NCBI GenBank assembly: GCA_018894105.1
Contig: CM032121.1
Span: 35,134,230 to 35,198,229, forward strand
Source of the DNA: Jacaranda mimosifolia
Taxonomy: Eukaryota > Streptophyta > Magnoliopsida > Lamiales > Bignoniaceae
Length of the DNA stretch: 64,000 nucleotides
Direction of reading: 5' to 3'
A program made the translations under genes and the position numbers. Within the stretch, counting starts at the first letter, position 1; the number at the start of each line of letters is the position of its first letter. Below are positions 1 to 11,155 of the stretch, one piece after another. The notes under the pieces are model-generated. The model was not told the origin of the DNA and did no database searches. It worked only from the letters and a program-made list of their open reading frames with translations.

Positions 1-322
1 CACACACACACACATCATCTAACTATAAATATAAACACATATAATATATAAAAAGATCACTTTAACACTATAAACCCAACAAAAAAGTAACTGATTTGAC
101 ATTTAAAGTAAAATTTGTCTCTCCCCAAAACATACAAAAATAAACAACTCATTCTTAAATTATTTTTCATAGTTCTCCAAAATAAAAAGAAACACATGGT
201 ATATTTTCTAAATTTTCTCCCAAAAACCAATCCCCTCACAATTTTTTCTAGAAAATGGCCAAAACATAGAAGAACAGGCCCTGACTACTTGGAATTTTGT
301 AGTTTGTATATATAGGAGACTA
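1..322. other. AT-rich flank, no gene seen
   Basis: Starts with a short (CA)n microsatellite (1-13). The short reading frames on both strands are low-complexity and resemble no family I know. From about 281 the sequence matches the flank of the second unit at 30887, so 281-322 is duplicated host sequence immediately left of the Helitron insertion. Confidence 0.6.
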
Positions 323-3300
323 CTAGCATATGCCTGGTGCGATGCACCGAGAATGATTATATGATTGAATAATTTATTTATATTTATTTTGTTTCATGTG
401 ATTAAAACATGAATTGTAATTATTTTTAGTATTTAATATAAGAAAATCTATTACTATTTAAAAAAAATAATGTGAATATTTCAATTAAAAATATTATGTT
501 TGAAGATAATCCATATTTAAATAAGTTATAGAATATCAAAAACTGCTCACTCTAAGTTTATAAACTATACAAAAATTTATAAAATAATAAAAATTTAAAA
601 AATAAATAAAAGAATTAAGAAAATAAAAATAATAAAAAATATTTTACTGAATACGCTTTTTAAATTAGATATATATATTTATACATACATATTTTATATG
701 ATAAACAAGCAAATATATATATATATATATATATTATAATATAGCTTTTTTGTATGATTTCCTAATATCATGGGAGCTAGAGTTATAATTTTCATGACCT
801 TTGAGAATTTTAAATATTAAATATTTTTTGTTAGAGTAAATATATAATATCTTTATCCTTTATCCACGAAAATAGCTTACCTTAAGTTATTAATTATTGG
901 ATAACTAATTCAATAAGTAGTTTGTAACATAAAATTTTTATCAGCTAAACTATCTCTTGATATTTTATATAACTCTAATAAATTAAATTTTTTCATATTT
1001 ATTTATATATGTAGTTATTTTATTATTTTTAAAATTATGAAATAACATATATTGTGTACATCAATAAAATAATAAGTAAATTTTTAATATTCAATTCAAG
1101 ATAAAATATCACCCTCACATATATAAGTTTCTTTTATAAATAGAATATAAATTACGAATAATTAAATGGATGCTTACTTCCAGTCAATTTTTTTTTGATC
1201 TTATATCATTAATCCATGTAAAAATATTTTTATGAATTATTATAAGCAAAAATATTAAAATAAATATACGCGATATAATTATAAAATAGTGCTATTAAAC
1301 ATATTGAAAAATATAAAAATTGATATCATTTGCTATTTAAGTGATTATTTATCAAACTTTTGAAAAATGTCAACTGTGTCAACTAAATATTTGTCCTATA
1401 TAAAAGAATATTTTTTTCAAATAATTAAAAATGAGTTCTCCATTGTTGTATTGCTAAAAAATTAAAATAATTCTAATTAATAATATAAAAATAAAGTTCA
1501 GAATTTATAATTGTTGTAGAAAGTAACTGTTTATATTTGAAATAAATTCTTTAATGAAATTATTTCTTATATTCTATATATAATTTTATCTGAAAATATT
1601 ATTGTAAAAATAATTGAATTTTAAAGATTTTGATAAATTAAAAACTTGCATATCAATTAATTTACAATTACTCGTTTCTTATACTTCTAGTTCTTTAATA
1701 AAGAAGTGATGATTTGATATTTTACATAAATATTTATCCAGCTCTTTCATAAGCAACAAATAAGTTACAAATTTTTTTTAGTTAGTCATGATGTTAAGAG
1801 ATAATATAATTGTCAATTATTTTAATTTTACTTTTGAAGTGATCTAGAAAATAGTTATTTAATTAAAAAATAAAAATAATTTATTTGATCAAATAATTGA
1901 ATTTATTTATTTATTTGCTAATTTTTTTATTAGAAATGATTAAATATTGTATTACTTTAACTAAAAATAATGTGATTGTATCTATGTATCTATTTATTTA
2001 ATATATATATATATATATTAAATATGAAAAATTAGTTGTTGTTTTGAAATAACTTAGTTATCAACTACTTTTTTGGGATAAATTTTAAGCTTTTCTAGAT
2101 AAAACTATATAATTAAATTAAAAAGAACTGACTCTTTAAATAAAAAAAGTTAATATTTATTAGATAATTTCATTACTTTGTATATCCATTTAATTTTTGA
2201 TAGTTAATAATATCAAAGTGAATATAAATTAATACTAAATATGAAATATATCAATTGTGTAAAAGTATTTACTTTACAATGAAAGTTTGATTTTTGGTTG
2301 TATATACATAATTTTTTTATAAATAATTTTTTTATTCAAGAGAAATAAAATGATTTTCTTATAAAAATATTATAAATAAATAAAGATTCAACCAATTAAA
2401 ATAAACTTATCAAAGCACATGATATTATATTATAAGAAAATTGAAATAATTTCAACAACTTAATAAAATTATAATATTTTTAAATATTTCATAACATCAC
2501 ATTATTTGAGGTATATTATTCAAATATGAAGTATATATAATTTTTTTTAGATAAATAGAGAGAGCTGTAATTAAAATAATAGTGAAATAAAAATTCATAT
2601 TAAAGACAAATTCTTATATGAACATACGAAAATATTTGAAAATAGTATTGAAAATAAATATATAAAATATAATTAATTGAAATAAAAAACTACTGCATGT
2701 TGATACTTTTAACTAATATAAAAATTACAATCATAAGTTGGCCATAAGGACTTTAATTTTAAATAGAAAATAATAAAGTAATAACATTGATGAAATATTT
2801 AAATATATTGAAAAAGTATCTAATTAATTTAGATTAAAAAAACAAAAATAATATAAAGATGTGTTTCAAAAAAATATTAAAAAATTTCTGCGAAATGAAC
2901 TTCAAATTAATTAAAAAAAAAAGAAACATTATTATATTTTGTGAATTGGGGAAAGAAATCCTACAATTAAAAATATAGAATTGTATTACGAATAATGTAA
3001 AAACAAAATATAAAAAGAATAATTGTAGAGTAATAAAATTTATATATAAAACAAATGAAATATTTATCTATTAATCTCGTGATAAATTAAATTTATAAGA
3101 TAGAATTTTGTGATAAGAGTACATAATATGATGCTTACAAAATATTTTTTAAATTATAAACTTAGATTAGTGAGATAAAAATATATTTACAGATATTTTT
3201 TGAACTATCTTATGAGATAGAAATTTATATTGCAATTTTGAATAAATACAACATGATATTTTAGTTATAATAGATAAGTTGATCATATTAAAATGAAATA

Positions 3301-3453
3301 TAAAAATAAATAAACAAACAATAAATTTTTTTCAAATTAATTAAAAGACACAAAATTATAAGAATTTGATATTTGGACAAAATTACATAATTAGAATTAA
3401 AATTGCATATTTACAGATCTCAGATCGTTGCTATATTTAATAGTATGGATAGA
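323..3453 (-). mobile_element. Non-autonomous Helitron (3,131 bp)
   Basis: Read on the minus strand, the element begins at 3453 with TCTATCCATACTATTAAAT, a typical Helitron 5' end. It finishes at 323 with CTAG. Nine bases before the CTAG is a small GC-rich hairpin (GGTGC-atc-GCACC, 338-350). It sits exactly between a host A (3454) and a host T (322). The duplicated unit has the uninterrupted site at about 30920-30932 ('ggctattaggct'), so the insertion is clean and made no target-site duplication, as expected for Helitrons. The interior is very AT-rich with no Rep/helicase reading frame, so movement would have needed proteins from elsewhere. A related stretch lies at 13660-14269. Confidence 0.88.
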
Positions 3454-3641
3454 TTAGGCTTCAAAGTTTGACTCCCACATACTGACCATACCAAGGATTA
3501 AATTATTCACTTTATTTTTTATTTTAATTGATAAGAAAATAGTTAATATACTTAATATTCACTTATGAAATGGAGTTGGGGGGACAAAAAAAAAAAAGAT
3601 AAACTGAAATACAGGTTTCATATTGAGAATTCCCTATGACC

Positions 3642-3785
3642 TCAACGGCCTAATGGGTTCTTGATTTCAGAGAAAACATCTTCAGACTTAAGTCTTTCAC
3701 TGCTAATAGTGGATAAACCGCTGCTCTTAGACCCAGAAACACCTTCACTAGTACCAGAAAACATTTCCTCATCCGTGGTGTTTGG
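3642..3785 (-). pseudogene. Disconnected C-terminal tail of the unit 1 receptor kinase
   Basis: This is 47 codons plus a stop in the same frame as the kinase gene, directly after its premature TAG (3786-3788). It still encodes the tail found in the unit 2 kinase, ending in FSEIKNPLGR. It is no longer translated unless the stop is read through. Its good preservation suggests that the stop is recent. Confidence 0.8.
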
Positions 3786-6278
3786 CTATCCACGCGGGCT
3801 CATCGGAAAGAAGCCATCGCCACCGTCTGCTGCTGTGTCTCCACCTCTATGCTCCGCAGCTTCTTGCAGCTGCATTGCAAAATCGAGGCTCCAAACTATG
3901 TCGCTCATTGGTGGCCGCTCAACTCCTTTGTCCCTCAGGCAGTTGAGGGCCGTTTCAATGAATTTGCTCAAACATTCGGGCGCAATTTGACCCTCAAGAT
4001 TAGAATCAATTATTTGTTCAAGTGCCCCTTTCCTATAACAAAGTTTAGCCCATTCCACTAAGTTCACTTGCTCTGTTGGCAAACTGACAATTATTGCTGG
4101 TCTAGCACATAAGACCTCGAACAATACTACTCCAAAAGAATACACGTCGGACTTGTCAGTCAACTGTTGCCGTCTGTAGTACTCTGGATCCACGTATCCA
4201 AAACTGCCTTTTACCATCGTGCTGACGTGAGTGTGGACCCCATCAGTGGGTCCTACTTTTGATATGCCGAAGTCGGACACCTTGGCCACCCATTTCTCAT
4301 CTAGAAGGATGTTTGTGGACTTGACATCACGGTGGATGATGGCGTGTTTGGCGCCGGTGTGAAGATAATGCAATCCTTTGGCCGCGCCCACGCAAATTTG
4401 GAGGCGTTGCTTCCACGTTAATGTAGAATTCTTCGAGTTGTAGAGATGGTCGCGTAAGTTGCCGTTGGCCATATAATCATAGACTAAGATCATCTCGCCA
4501 TTTTCGTCGCAATAGCCGATTAGCGATACCAAGTGGAGGTGCCTTAGTTTTGACAGCATTTCGATTTCAGTTAGGAACTCGCGGGCACCTTGATTGGAAG
4601 ATGGATTCAGCCTTTTAATTGCGACGGTGGTGGCGCCGCCGTCTATGAAGCCTTTGTAGACTTTCCCAAATCCTCCCTTGCCGATCACAAAATTGTCGTC
4701 GAAGTTGCCCGTGGCGGTTTTGATCTCTTCGAGCAAGAAATGTCTGCATAAGTCAGACGGCAGCGGCACGCTGGATCCACGGGTCCTCGTGGTGGATCTT
4801 GATGCGATGGAGAGAGGGACCCATGATGACTTGCCGGCACTCGTGGTGATAGAGTCCTTCACTTTCCGCCGCCCCCGGAAAATCAAGATACTCACAGCTG
4901 CAACGACCCTAAGAACGCCAATCAAGCTCCCAGTAACAGCGTAAATTACAGAAGACCCTCTGTTTTTCTTGGTTCCCGGCGGTTTCAAAGCCACTGCCGG
5001 CGGCGGAGAACTGATCACCGGTTCAGGATTTGCCGCGGCCAGGCTATGGTTGTGGTCACTGAGTTTGAAGATTTCTAAACCATTTAAGAGAGCACTTAAA
5101 TATTTTGGCCCTCCCTCACCGTTAGGACACAAAGAAAGCCGTAGGTCTTTCTTTCCATGGCGGCCGTCATCAGGAACCCAAGCTATGTAGTCTATGAAGA
5201 TGGGAATTCCTGTGCCGTGGGTCCAATGAATGACGTCCGCTTGAGTTTCCACCGTCTGATTATCTATAGAAATGTCGAAAACCCTTTGGTTTTCATCCGT
5301 CACTTCCAGCTGAATCTCGCAGAAATGGAATCTGAGCAGATAATTAAACCCAGAATCAACTGGAAATGCCCACTCCAGACTTCTGCTTGTATTCGCCGTC
5401 ACCCTAGAAGTTTGGTATACTATTTCCGGCGCACTGTACGGCGGCGTTTCGTCGGTGTACTTGATCTGAAGTTTCTCGTCATGAGGCGTGTAACCATAAT
5501 CCGAGCCGAATATGTAGCCACCATCTTGAGACCAGGCCCGAAACATGCCGCTGGTAGGCCCACTATCGTCTTGAATCATAACATCGCCGCCGCCGATGTT
5601 TAGCCTGTAAAGTTTCTCCAAAGCGGTATCGTTCTTGAGATCAAATAGCTGATGGTCGGCAGATTTGATTTGCTTTCCCCGGAAGTAGAGTATATCTGGC
5701 TGTGAAACAATTTCAATTCCATTAACGAAAGCAAAAGAGTTTGTATTGGGGGAGAAGGTTAAAGCTAGCCCCTGATATTCTTGAACATTGATAATGAACT
5801 CTTTCATAAAAGAAGGTTCAGAAGGAGAGGGGGAATTAAGAAAAGCACTGAAATTGCTTAATAAAGTGAAGCCATTGGCAGTCACAGAGAAGAAAGTTTG
5901 AGAAGTGTTGAAGCCGTCGGAGTACGTGGCGGGGTAGAAATAAAGGCGGAGGAACTTCGGGCCTGTCAGGACGGGAAAAGTGTAGGTGAAAGAGGAACGG
6001 AAAATACGAGCCGTATAGAAAGGGACTGGAGAAACGGAGGGTTGCGTAGAGGAAGCTCTGGATGCTGAAGATATGGTGGCGGCGTTTGACGGCGCGTATC
6101 TGGAACCCTCGTCGGTGTCCCAGCTCCGCCCGCTGGTACTGTCGTTCGAGTTTGATGATGCGCCGCAGTTGAGGAGAATGAGGTTGGTGGCGGAGTAAGC
6201 AGGCGTGACAGCGGCGGCGGCGGTGGTGGTTGGGAAGATTTGGAGGAGAAGGAACAGGTGAAGAGCATAGGAGAGCAT
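3786..6278 (-). CDS. CrRLK1L (FERONIA-type) receptor-like kinase, C-terminally truncated
   Basis: Plasma-membrane receptor kinase of the Catharanthus roseus RLK1-like family, whose members sense cell-wall state or RALF peptides. From the chosen start (Met at 6278, matching the intact paralog; an in-frame Met at 6344 adds 22 unlikely residues) the product is 830 aa. It has a signal peptide (about 1-23), malectin-like ectodomain (about 32-405), a TM helix (about 443-467) and a Ser/Thr kinase (about 529-800). The kinase shows GKGGFGKVYKG from 533, catalytic Lys555, HRD 649-651 and DFG 669-671. The single exon fits the family. Compared with the unit 2 copy it has an 18 bp in-frame deletion and then GAG to TAG, which removes 47 residues ending in the NPLGR tail. 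Arg457 lies in the middle of the TM helix where the paralog has Ala. The kinase motifs are intact but the protein may be compromised. Its ligand is unknown. Confidence 0.92.
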   Translation of the reverse strand: MLSYALHLFLLLQIFPTTTAAAAVTPAYSATNLILLNCGASSNSNDSTSGRSWDTDEGSRYAPSNAATISSASRASSTQPSVSPVPFYTARIFRSSFTYTFPVLTGPKFLRLYFYPATYSDGFNTSQTFFSVTANGFTLLSNFSAFLNSPSPSEPSFMKEFIINVQEYQGLALTFSPNTNSFAFVNGIEIVSQPDILYFRGKQIKSADHQLFDLKNDTALEKLYRLNIGGGDVMIQDDSGPTSGMFRAWSQDGGYIFGSDYGYTPHDEKLQIKYTDETPPYSAPEIVYQTSRVTANTSRSLEWAFPVDSGFNYLLRFHFCEIQLEVTDENQRVFDISIDNQTVETQADVIHWTHGTGIPIFIDYIAWVPDDGRHGKKDLRLSLCPNGEGGPKYLSALLNGLEIFKLSDHNHSLAAANPEPVISSPPPAVALKPPGTKKNRGSSVIYAVTGSLIGVLRVVAAVSILIFRGRRKVKDSITTSAGKSSWVPLSIASRSTTRTRGSSVPLPSDLCRHFLLEEIKTATGNFDDNFVIGKGGFGKVYKGFIDGGATTVAIKRLNPSSNQGAREFLTEIEMLSKLRHLHLVSLIGYCDENGEMILVYDYMANGNLRDHLYNSKNSTLTWKQRLQICVGAAKGLHYLHTGAKHAIIHRDVKSTNILLDEKWVAKVSDFGISKVGPTDGVHTHVSTMVKGSFGYVDPEYYRRQQLTDKSDVYSFGVVLFEVLCARPAIIVSLPTEQVNLVEWAKLCYRKGALEQIIDSNLEGQIAPECLSKFIETALNCLRDKGVERPPMSDIVWSLDFAMQLQEAAEHRGGDTAADGGDGFFPMSPRG

Positions 6279-6749
6279 CGTTTTCAGTGGGAAGGGGAGA
6301 AATTTTTGGCTGAGGCAGAAGAGCTTTGGTGTATGGAACTGCATATGAAGAGCTAGCCTGGAAGCGGCGGACCTGGAAGTCTTTTGCAGTAGAATAAGTC
6401 AATGGAGTTACATGAATAAATTCTTTTTCAATATTTTTATTCTGGGACACTAGTCAACATTTTTTAGTTAGATTTTTTCATAAAAATGAGTCTACTTTCT
6501 AATAACTAAAATCTAAAAAGCAGGTAAGAATTCATATGTATGAATGGAGAAAATATTTTTAAAAAAATATATATAAAGCTCTAATCATAATTTAAATAAA
6601 TTATTGTTTATTCATTTGCAGTGAACAAGGTTTCATTAAAATCATTGCATGGAATATGGACTGTAAATATGCAGCACCAATGAGAGTGTTTGTCCTAGGC
6701 TCCTAGCTGAAATGCTACTTAAATTAAATTCACAAATTCGTAAATTAAA
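6279..6749. other. Upstream region of the unit 1 kinase
   Basis: This interval lies between the kinase start and MULE copy A. Stretches such as 6375-6475 and 6530-6749 match the region upstream of the unit 2 kinase (45775-45890 and 46908-47147). It therefore holds the conserved proximal promoter, but I could not pick a convincing TATA box. The last nine bases (6741-6749, TAAATTAAA) are the left target-site duplication of the MULE. Confidence 0.6.
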
Positions 6750-7102
6750 TAGTCAATTAGAAAAAAATTCCTAAACCTACTTTCACTTTAGTGTTCAGTC
6801 TCCATTTGAATTTTTACATATTAAACTCTTTACTTTTTCACAAAACTTAGAAATCACTCCCCATATCTTTTAGAAAGACACATATATCCTTGTAACTAGA
6901 GAAAACAACAAAAATACCTGAGAAATACGTTTTTCTCTTCAAGAAGAATGCTTTCATATTTTTTTTCCTGAAATCGACGATTTCCCCAAGCGGCCAAACA
7001 AAAGGGCACGAAATCGTTCCTCTGCCATTGACGCGAGAAGAAGAAGAGAAAAAAAAAAAAAGAAAAAAAAACACCAAAATTTATGCCATTTTTTGTGTGA
7101 CA

Positions 7103-7166
7103 ATGGAAGGAGAAACAACGGCAACAAGAAGCGAAATACAAAAAGAAGTGATCGAAAGAAACAAAT
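7103..7166 (+). pseudogene. First-exon relic of the Ulp1-side gene in MULE A
   Basis: ATG at 7103 opens a short basic peptide (METxTAxRSExxKxVxERNK pattern) that aligns with the putative first exon of copy B (complement of 42409-42472). In B it ends at a GTATGT splice donor. Here the donor is altered (AAATATATG). No downstream Ulp1 coding sequence remains in copy A, so this is a relic. The T/C-rich bases just upstream on the other strand are shared with copy B. Confidence 0.55.
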
Positions 7167-7429
7167 ATATGTTTTCTGCATTTATAGTTTTAAATGTCTG
7201 TGATTTTTCAGTGTTGTACTTATTTCTTGTCTATTTTCTCATGTTTAGGGTTTTTATTCCCTTTTTAGTTGTTAAACACTTGAACCCAATTGATATATAT
7301 GATTTTTATTGTGAGATGGGAAGTTTTTTATTTGTACTTGAAAGACATGAAAGTTGTACTTCACTTTTTTGAGGTTTATACTTCTTTTTACCTGAAATTA
7401 TACGGTAAAATTATCTGAAAGTGGTAGTA

Positions 7430-7823
7430 TATTATTTGTGGTACAAAACATACAAGCTTGCAGTACACATTAAGCAAAAGTGTAGTATATAATCTGTGTA
7501 ACTGCAGTATATTTTAGAAGCAAATGTAGTAGAAATATTCAAACTTGCAGTACACATTAAGAAAAAATGTAGTATATAATCTGTATAACTGCAGTACATT
7601 TTAAAAGCATTTGTAGTACAAAATATTCAAAGCTGTAGATTAAATGAAATTATAGTATATAATTTGTGTGCATGTAGTATATTTTAGAAGCATCTATAGT
7701 ACAAAAGCATTAAAGCATGCAACATACATTAACTGAAAATGTAGTATATAATTTGTGTATCTGTAGTACAAAATATTTAAGCCTGTAGTATATATTAAAT
7801 GAAAGTGTAGTATATAATCTGTG
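7430..7823 (-). repeat. 22-bp-period GTAC array, part 1 (MULE A)
   Basis: AGTA(C/T) recurs about every 22 bp on the plus strand, which is TACT on the element's transposase strand. Successive intervals counted around 7490-7640 are nearly all 22 bp, with one of 21. The array is the counterpart of 40430-42130 in copy B and continues at 8511 after an inserted LTR fragment. Confidence 0.85.
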
Positions 7824-8510
7824 TAAAGAGGAGCTAAACTCATCCGGTACAAAAAAAAGATCAGAGTTGAGTTGGGGCACCGCATACACTTCGAGTCCTT
7901 GTGTATGTGTTGATGAGGATGTCAATGAATTGAGTGGGGGAGAATGTCATGGGTCGCTCATTGGAGAATAATTGCGACCGTGACTTGAAGGGGCATTAGG
8001 AGCGACAAGGCATTGTCGACTCACCCGATAAAGCGAAAAAGGCCCATGAGCAGAGACTCTTACGAGGTGCGGTTTGAAAAACTGTTTCAATGGCATATTC
8101 CTTGAGTTATGAGGATGCTTCCCATCAAGTTTGAAATCATTCCGTGTCCGTTTGGGCACCGAACATTGAGGGCGACCTAGAGCGGTCTTACTGCACGCAG
8201 GTAGTGCAAAGATGTATTGAGCAGAGTGTCTTGGAATTTGTGAAACTGTTTCAGTGGGGTGTTTCTTGAGGTGTTGGCAACGTTCCCACCAAGTTTCACC
8301 AATATACGGTTCCGTTTGGATAGGAAGCGGCGAAGATCTTTAGAATGCGGCAGTGCAGTGGCATTGCTGTAATTCTAGCTTATTGCGAGGGAAATTACTG
8401 TTCAATGGAGAATCGGACGGGGCTGGAACTTTTTGGAGTTAATGTATAAGCCAAGAGCTATTCAACGGTTCAAACGGCAAGTGAATTGGACATTGGGAGA
8501 GGAAGTTGCG
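7824..8510 (+). mobile_element. Ty3/Gypsy 3'-end fragment (pol tail plus LTR part) inside the GTAC array
   Basis: The array is interrupted by GC-richer DNA. Bases 7828-7944 encode a polyprotein tail that includes the residues DEDVNELSGGE, followed by a purine-rich stretch (tgggggagaa) and then TGTCATGGG at 7945, a plausible LTR start. The rest, to 8510, reads as LTR sequence. I see no second LTR and no target-site duplication, so it is a truncated or recombined fragment. The repeat array resumes directly on both sides. Confidence 0.6.
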
Positions 8511-9060
8511 AAAATGTAGTACAAAACATTCAAGCATATAGATTAAATGAAATTATAGTATATAATCTGTATACATGCAGTATATTTTAGAAACATCTGT
8601 AGTACAAAAATATTCAAGCGTGCAGTATACATTAACTGAAAATATAGTATATAATCTGTGTATCTGCAGTACATTTTAGAAGCAACTGTAGTACAAAATA
8701 TTTAAGCCTGCAGTATACATTAAATGAAAGTGTAGTATATAATCTCTGTAACTGCAGTATATTTTATAAACAAATGTAGTATAAACATTTATGCTTGCAG
8801 TTCACATCAAGCAAAAGTGTAACATATAATCTATGTAACTGCAGTACATTTTAGAAACATCAATAGTACAAAACATTCAAGCATGTAGATTTAATTGAAT
8901 TATAATTTAATATTTGTATATATGCAGTACATTTTAGAAGCATCTGTAGTACAAAAATATTCAGACATGTAGTACATATTAACTGAAAATGTAGTATATA
9001 ACATGTGTATTTATAGTACATTTTAGAAGCAACTGTAGTACAAAACATTTAAGCCTATAG
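8511..9060 (-). repeat. 22-bp-period GTAC array, part 2 (MULE A)
   Basis: Continuation of the array at 7430-7823, with the same beat and orientation (plus-strand AGTACA/AGTATA). Short reading frames here, such as the one on the minus strand at 8860-9048, are only translations of the repeat. Confidence 0.8.
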
Positions 9061-9169
9061 GGTTTGAATCATACTTTGTATGTACATACATATATAAATT
9101 GAAGCGTACTTTGTTTATAATATTATTTTGTATGTAAGTATAATTTTCCATGAAGTATATATAATATTT

Positions 9170-10090
9170 TTATTTCAGTACAATATGAGGGAAATGAATT
9201 ACAAATATAGAACGAACAAAGTATAAATGGTGTTATGTTGAAGTACACTTCAATTCAATTGAAATCGAGCAGTGAATTTGAGTACAATATGATGGAAATG
9301 AAGTACAAATATAGAAAAAAATAAAGTATAAATGGTGTTATGTTAAAGTACACTTCAATTAAATTGAAATTAGGTAGTGAATTTAAGTACAATATGATGG
9401 AAATGAAGTATAAATGTAGAACACATAAAGTATAAATGGTGTTATATTGAAATGCAATTCAATTAAATTGAAATCGAGCAGTGAATTTGAATACAATATG
9501 AGGGAAATGAAGTACAAGTGTAGAACAAACAAAGTATAAATAGTGTTATGTTGAAATACAGTTCAATTAAATTGAAATCGGACAGTGAATTTGAGTACAA
9601 TATGATGGAAATGAAGTACAAACGTAGAACAAATAAAGTATAAATGATGTTATGTTGAAGTACACTTCAATTAAATTGAAGTTGGACAGTGAATTTGAGT
9701 ACAATATGATGTAAATGAAGTACAAACTTAGAACAAACAAAATATAAATGGTGTTATGTTGAAGTACACTTCAACAAAATTGAAATCGAACAGTGAATTT
9801 GAGTACAATATCATAAAAATGAAGTACAAACATAAAACAAACAAAGTATAAATGGTGTTTTGTTGAAGTACACTTCAATTAAATTGAAATCAGAAGTGAA
9901 TTGAGTACAATATGATGAAAATAAAGTACAAATATAGAGCAAACAAAGTATAAATGGTGTTATGTTAAAGTATACTTCAATTCAATTGAAACCGGACAAT
10001 GAATTTGAGTACAATATAATGAAAATGTAGTACAAATGTAGAACAATCAAAGTATAAATGGTATTATGTTGAAGTACACTTATTGCAATT
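9170..10090 (-). repeat. Tandem repeat, about 105 bp unit (MULE A)
   Basis: About nine head-to-tail copies of a unit containing GAGTACAATATGATGGAAAT and TATAAATGGTGTTATGTTGA. Inside each unit the AGTA cores are spaced 21, 22, 22 and about 39 bp, so this is a higher-order form of the same 22 bp beat. The 300 bp that follow (10100-10428) show no gene and no clear repeat. Confidence 0.85.
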
Positions 10091-10428
10091 GAATAATTAG
10101 TCTCCAATAATTGTAGTGATGGTCAAATACAATATTTTGAGATTATCGAATAAGGTGAAATACGTATTTGTACGGGTTATAGGGTGGATATTATTGTCAA
10201 ATGCTCATTTATTTACATCTTTGAAAGCATAAGTATTCTTTATATTACTGCGATTGATAACATTCATTTGTTCAACATTAGTGGTTAACACTTTAAAACT
10301 TTAATATTATTTTATTCATATAATAAATATTACACACATTTTTAGAGTTTGGTTATTAATTACTGAGACTTAAAAATCAAATCATGGAACAAATTTCAAT
10401 TCAACAATATTAGTAAAAATATTAAGAA

Positions 10429-10870
10429 ATGGAGTACATAATGGCCGAAATGAAATACAAATGTCATGAAATCAAGTATAAATCTTTCAGATTGAGGTAC
10501 GAAAGCTCTGATATCTTGGACAACATCCATTTGATAACTTCCACGCTAAACAAGTACATTATTGCCAAAAAGAAACACAAATGTCATGAAATTAAGTATA
10601 ATTCTACCAGATTGGGATACAAAATAACTGATATCTCAGACAACATGCAAAAATGCAAATTTCAAGCTAAATCAAATACATAATTGCCGAAATGAAGTAT
10701 AATTGTCATGACATCAAGTATAATTCTCCCAGATTGGGGTGCAAAATAACTAATATCTCGGACAATATACAAAAATGCCAATTTCACGCTAAATCAAGTA
10801 CATGATTACCGAAATAAAGTACAAATATCAAGAAATCAAGTATAAATCTCCTAGATTAATTTACAAAATT
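10429..10870 (-). repeat. Tandem repeat, about 126 bp unit (MULE A)
   Basis: About three and a half copies of a unit with 'ccgaaatgaagtac', 'tcatgaaatcaagtata' and 'gatatctcggacaac'. It directly follows the 3' end of the transposase relic on the minus strand. The 84-codon frame at 10429-10683 is a translation of the repeat and not a gene. Confidence 0.8.
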
Positions 10871-10873
10871 TAG

Positions 10874-11155
10874 CTAGATTACTGATTCTTTGCAGGTTCG
10901 ACGATTATATCCTATTCTACCACACCTTTTACACTTAATTACACGTTTCTTAATTTGTGATAGAATCCTTTGTGTCCTTCTATGCCCAGGTTGAGATCGG
11001 CAATCTGGTGCATTAATGACGCCATCATCATCTAGAGGGAACATATGCATATCATATGTAGGAATAGGGTTTATCATTGCTTGATATGCTTGTTGATACA
11101 TCTCAACTCGGTAATATTGATCGGTAAAGTCATACGATGAAAGTGACTTTGACTC
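10874..11155 (-). pseudogene. Transposase C-terminal relic of MULE A
   Basis: About 93 codons that align closely with the end of the copy B transposase (from SLSPYDFTDQYY to the final CKESV). The zinc knuckle reads CKRCGRIGYNRRTC, so the histidine of CCHC is replaced by tyrosine. Homology stops abruptly at about 11155, where repeat sequence begins. The DDE core and SWIM finger are missing. This marks one edge of the internal deletion or replacement that produced copy A. Confidence 0.85.

Noticed and set aside
4678..5603. Plus-strand reading frames opposite the unit 1 kinase (also 43806-45583 opposite the unit 2 kinase)
   Set aside because: They are mirror frames of a strongly supported kinase gene, have no recognisable domain, and their lengths differ between the two copies.
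6279..6344. Longer start for the unit 1 kinase (Met at 6344)
   Set aside because: It adds 22 residues before the signal peptide. The paralog starts at the Met aligned with 6278, and the upstream part is not conserved as coding.
7028..7372. 114-codon plus-strand frame with a Lys/Glu run
   Set aside because: The run is an A-rich tract and the end is low-complexity. Only the short conserved piece from 7103 was kept, as an exon relic.
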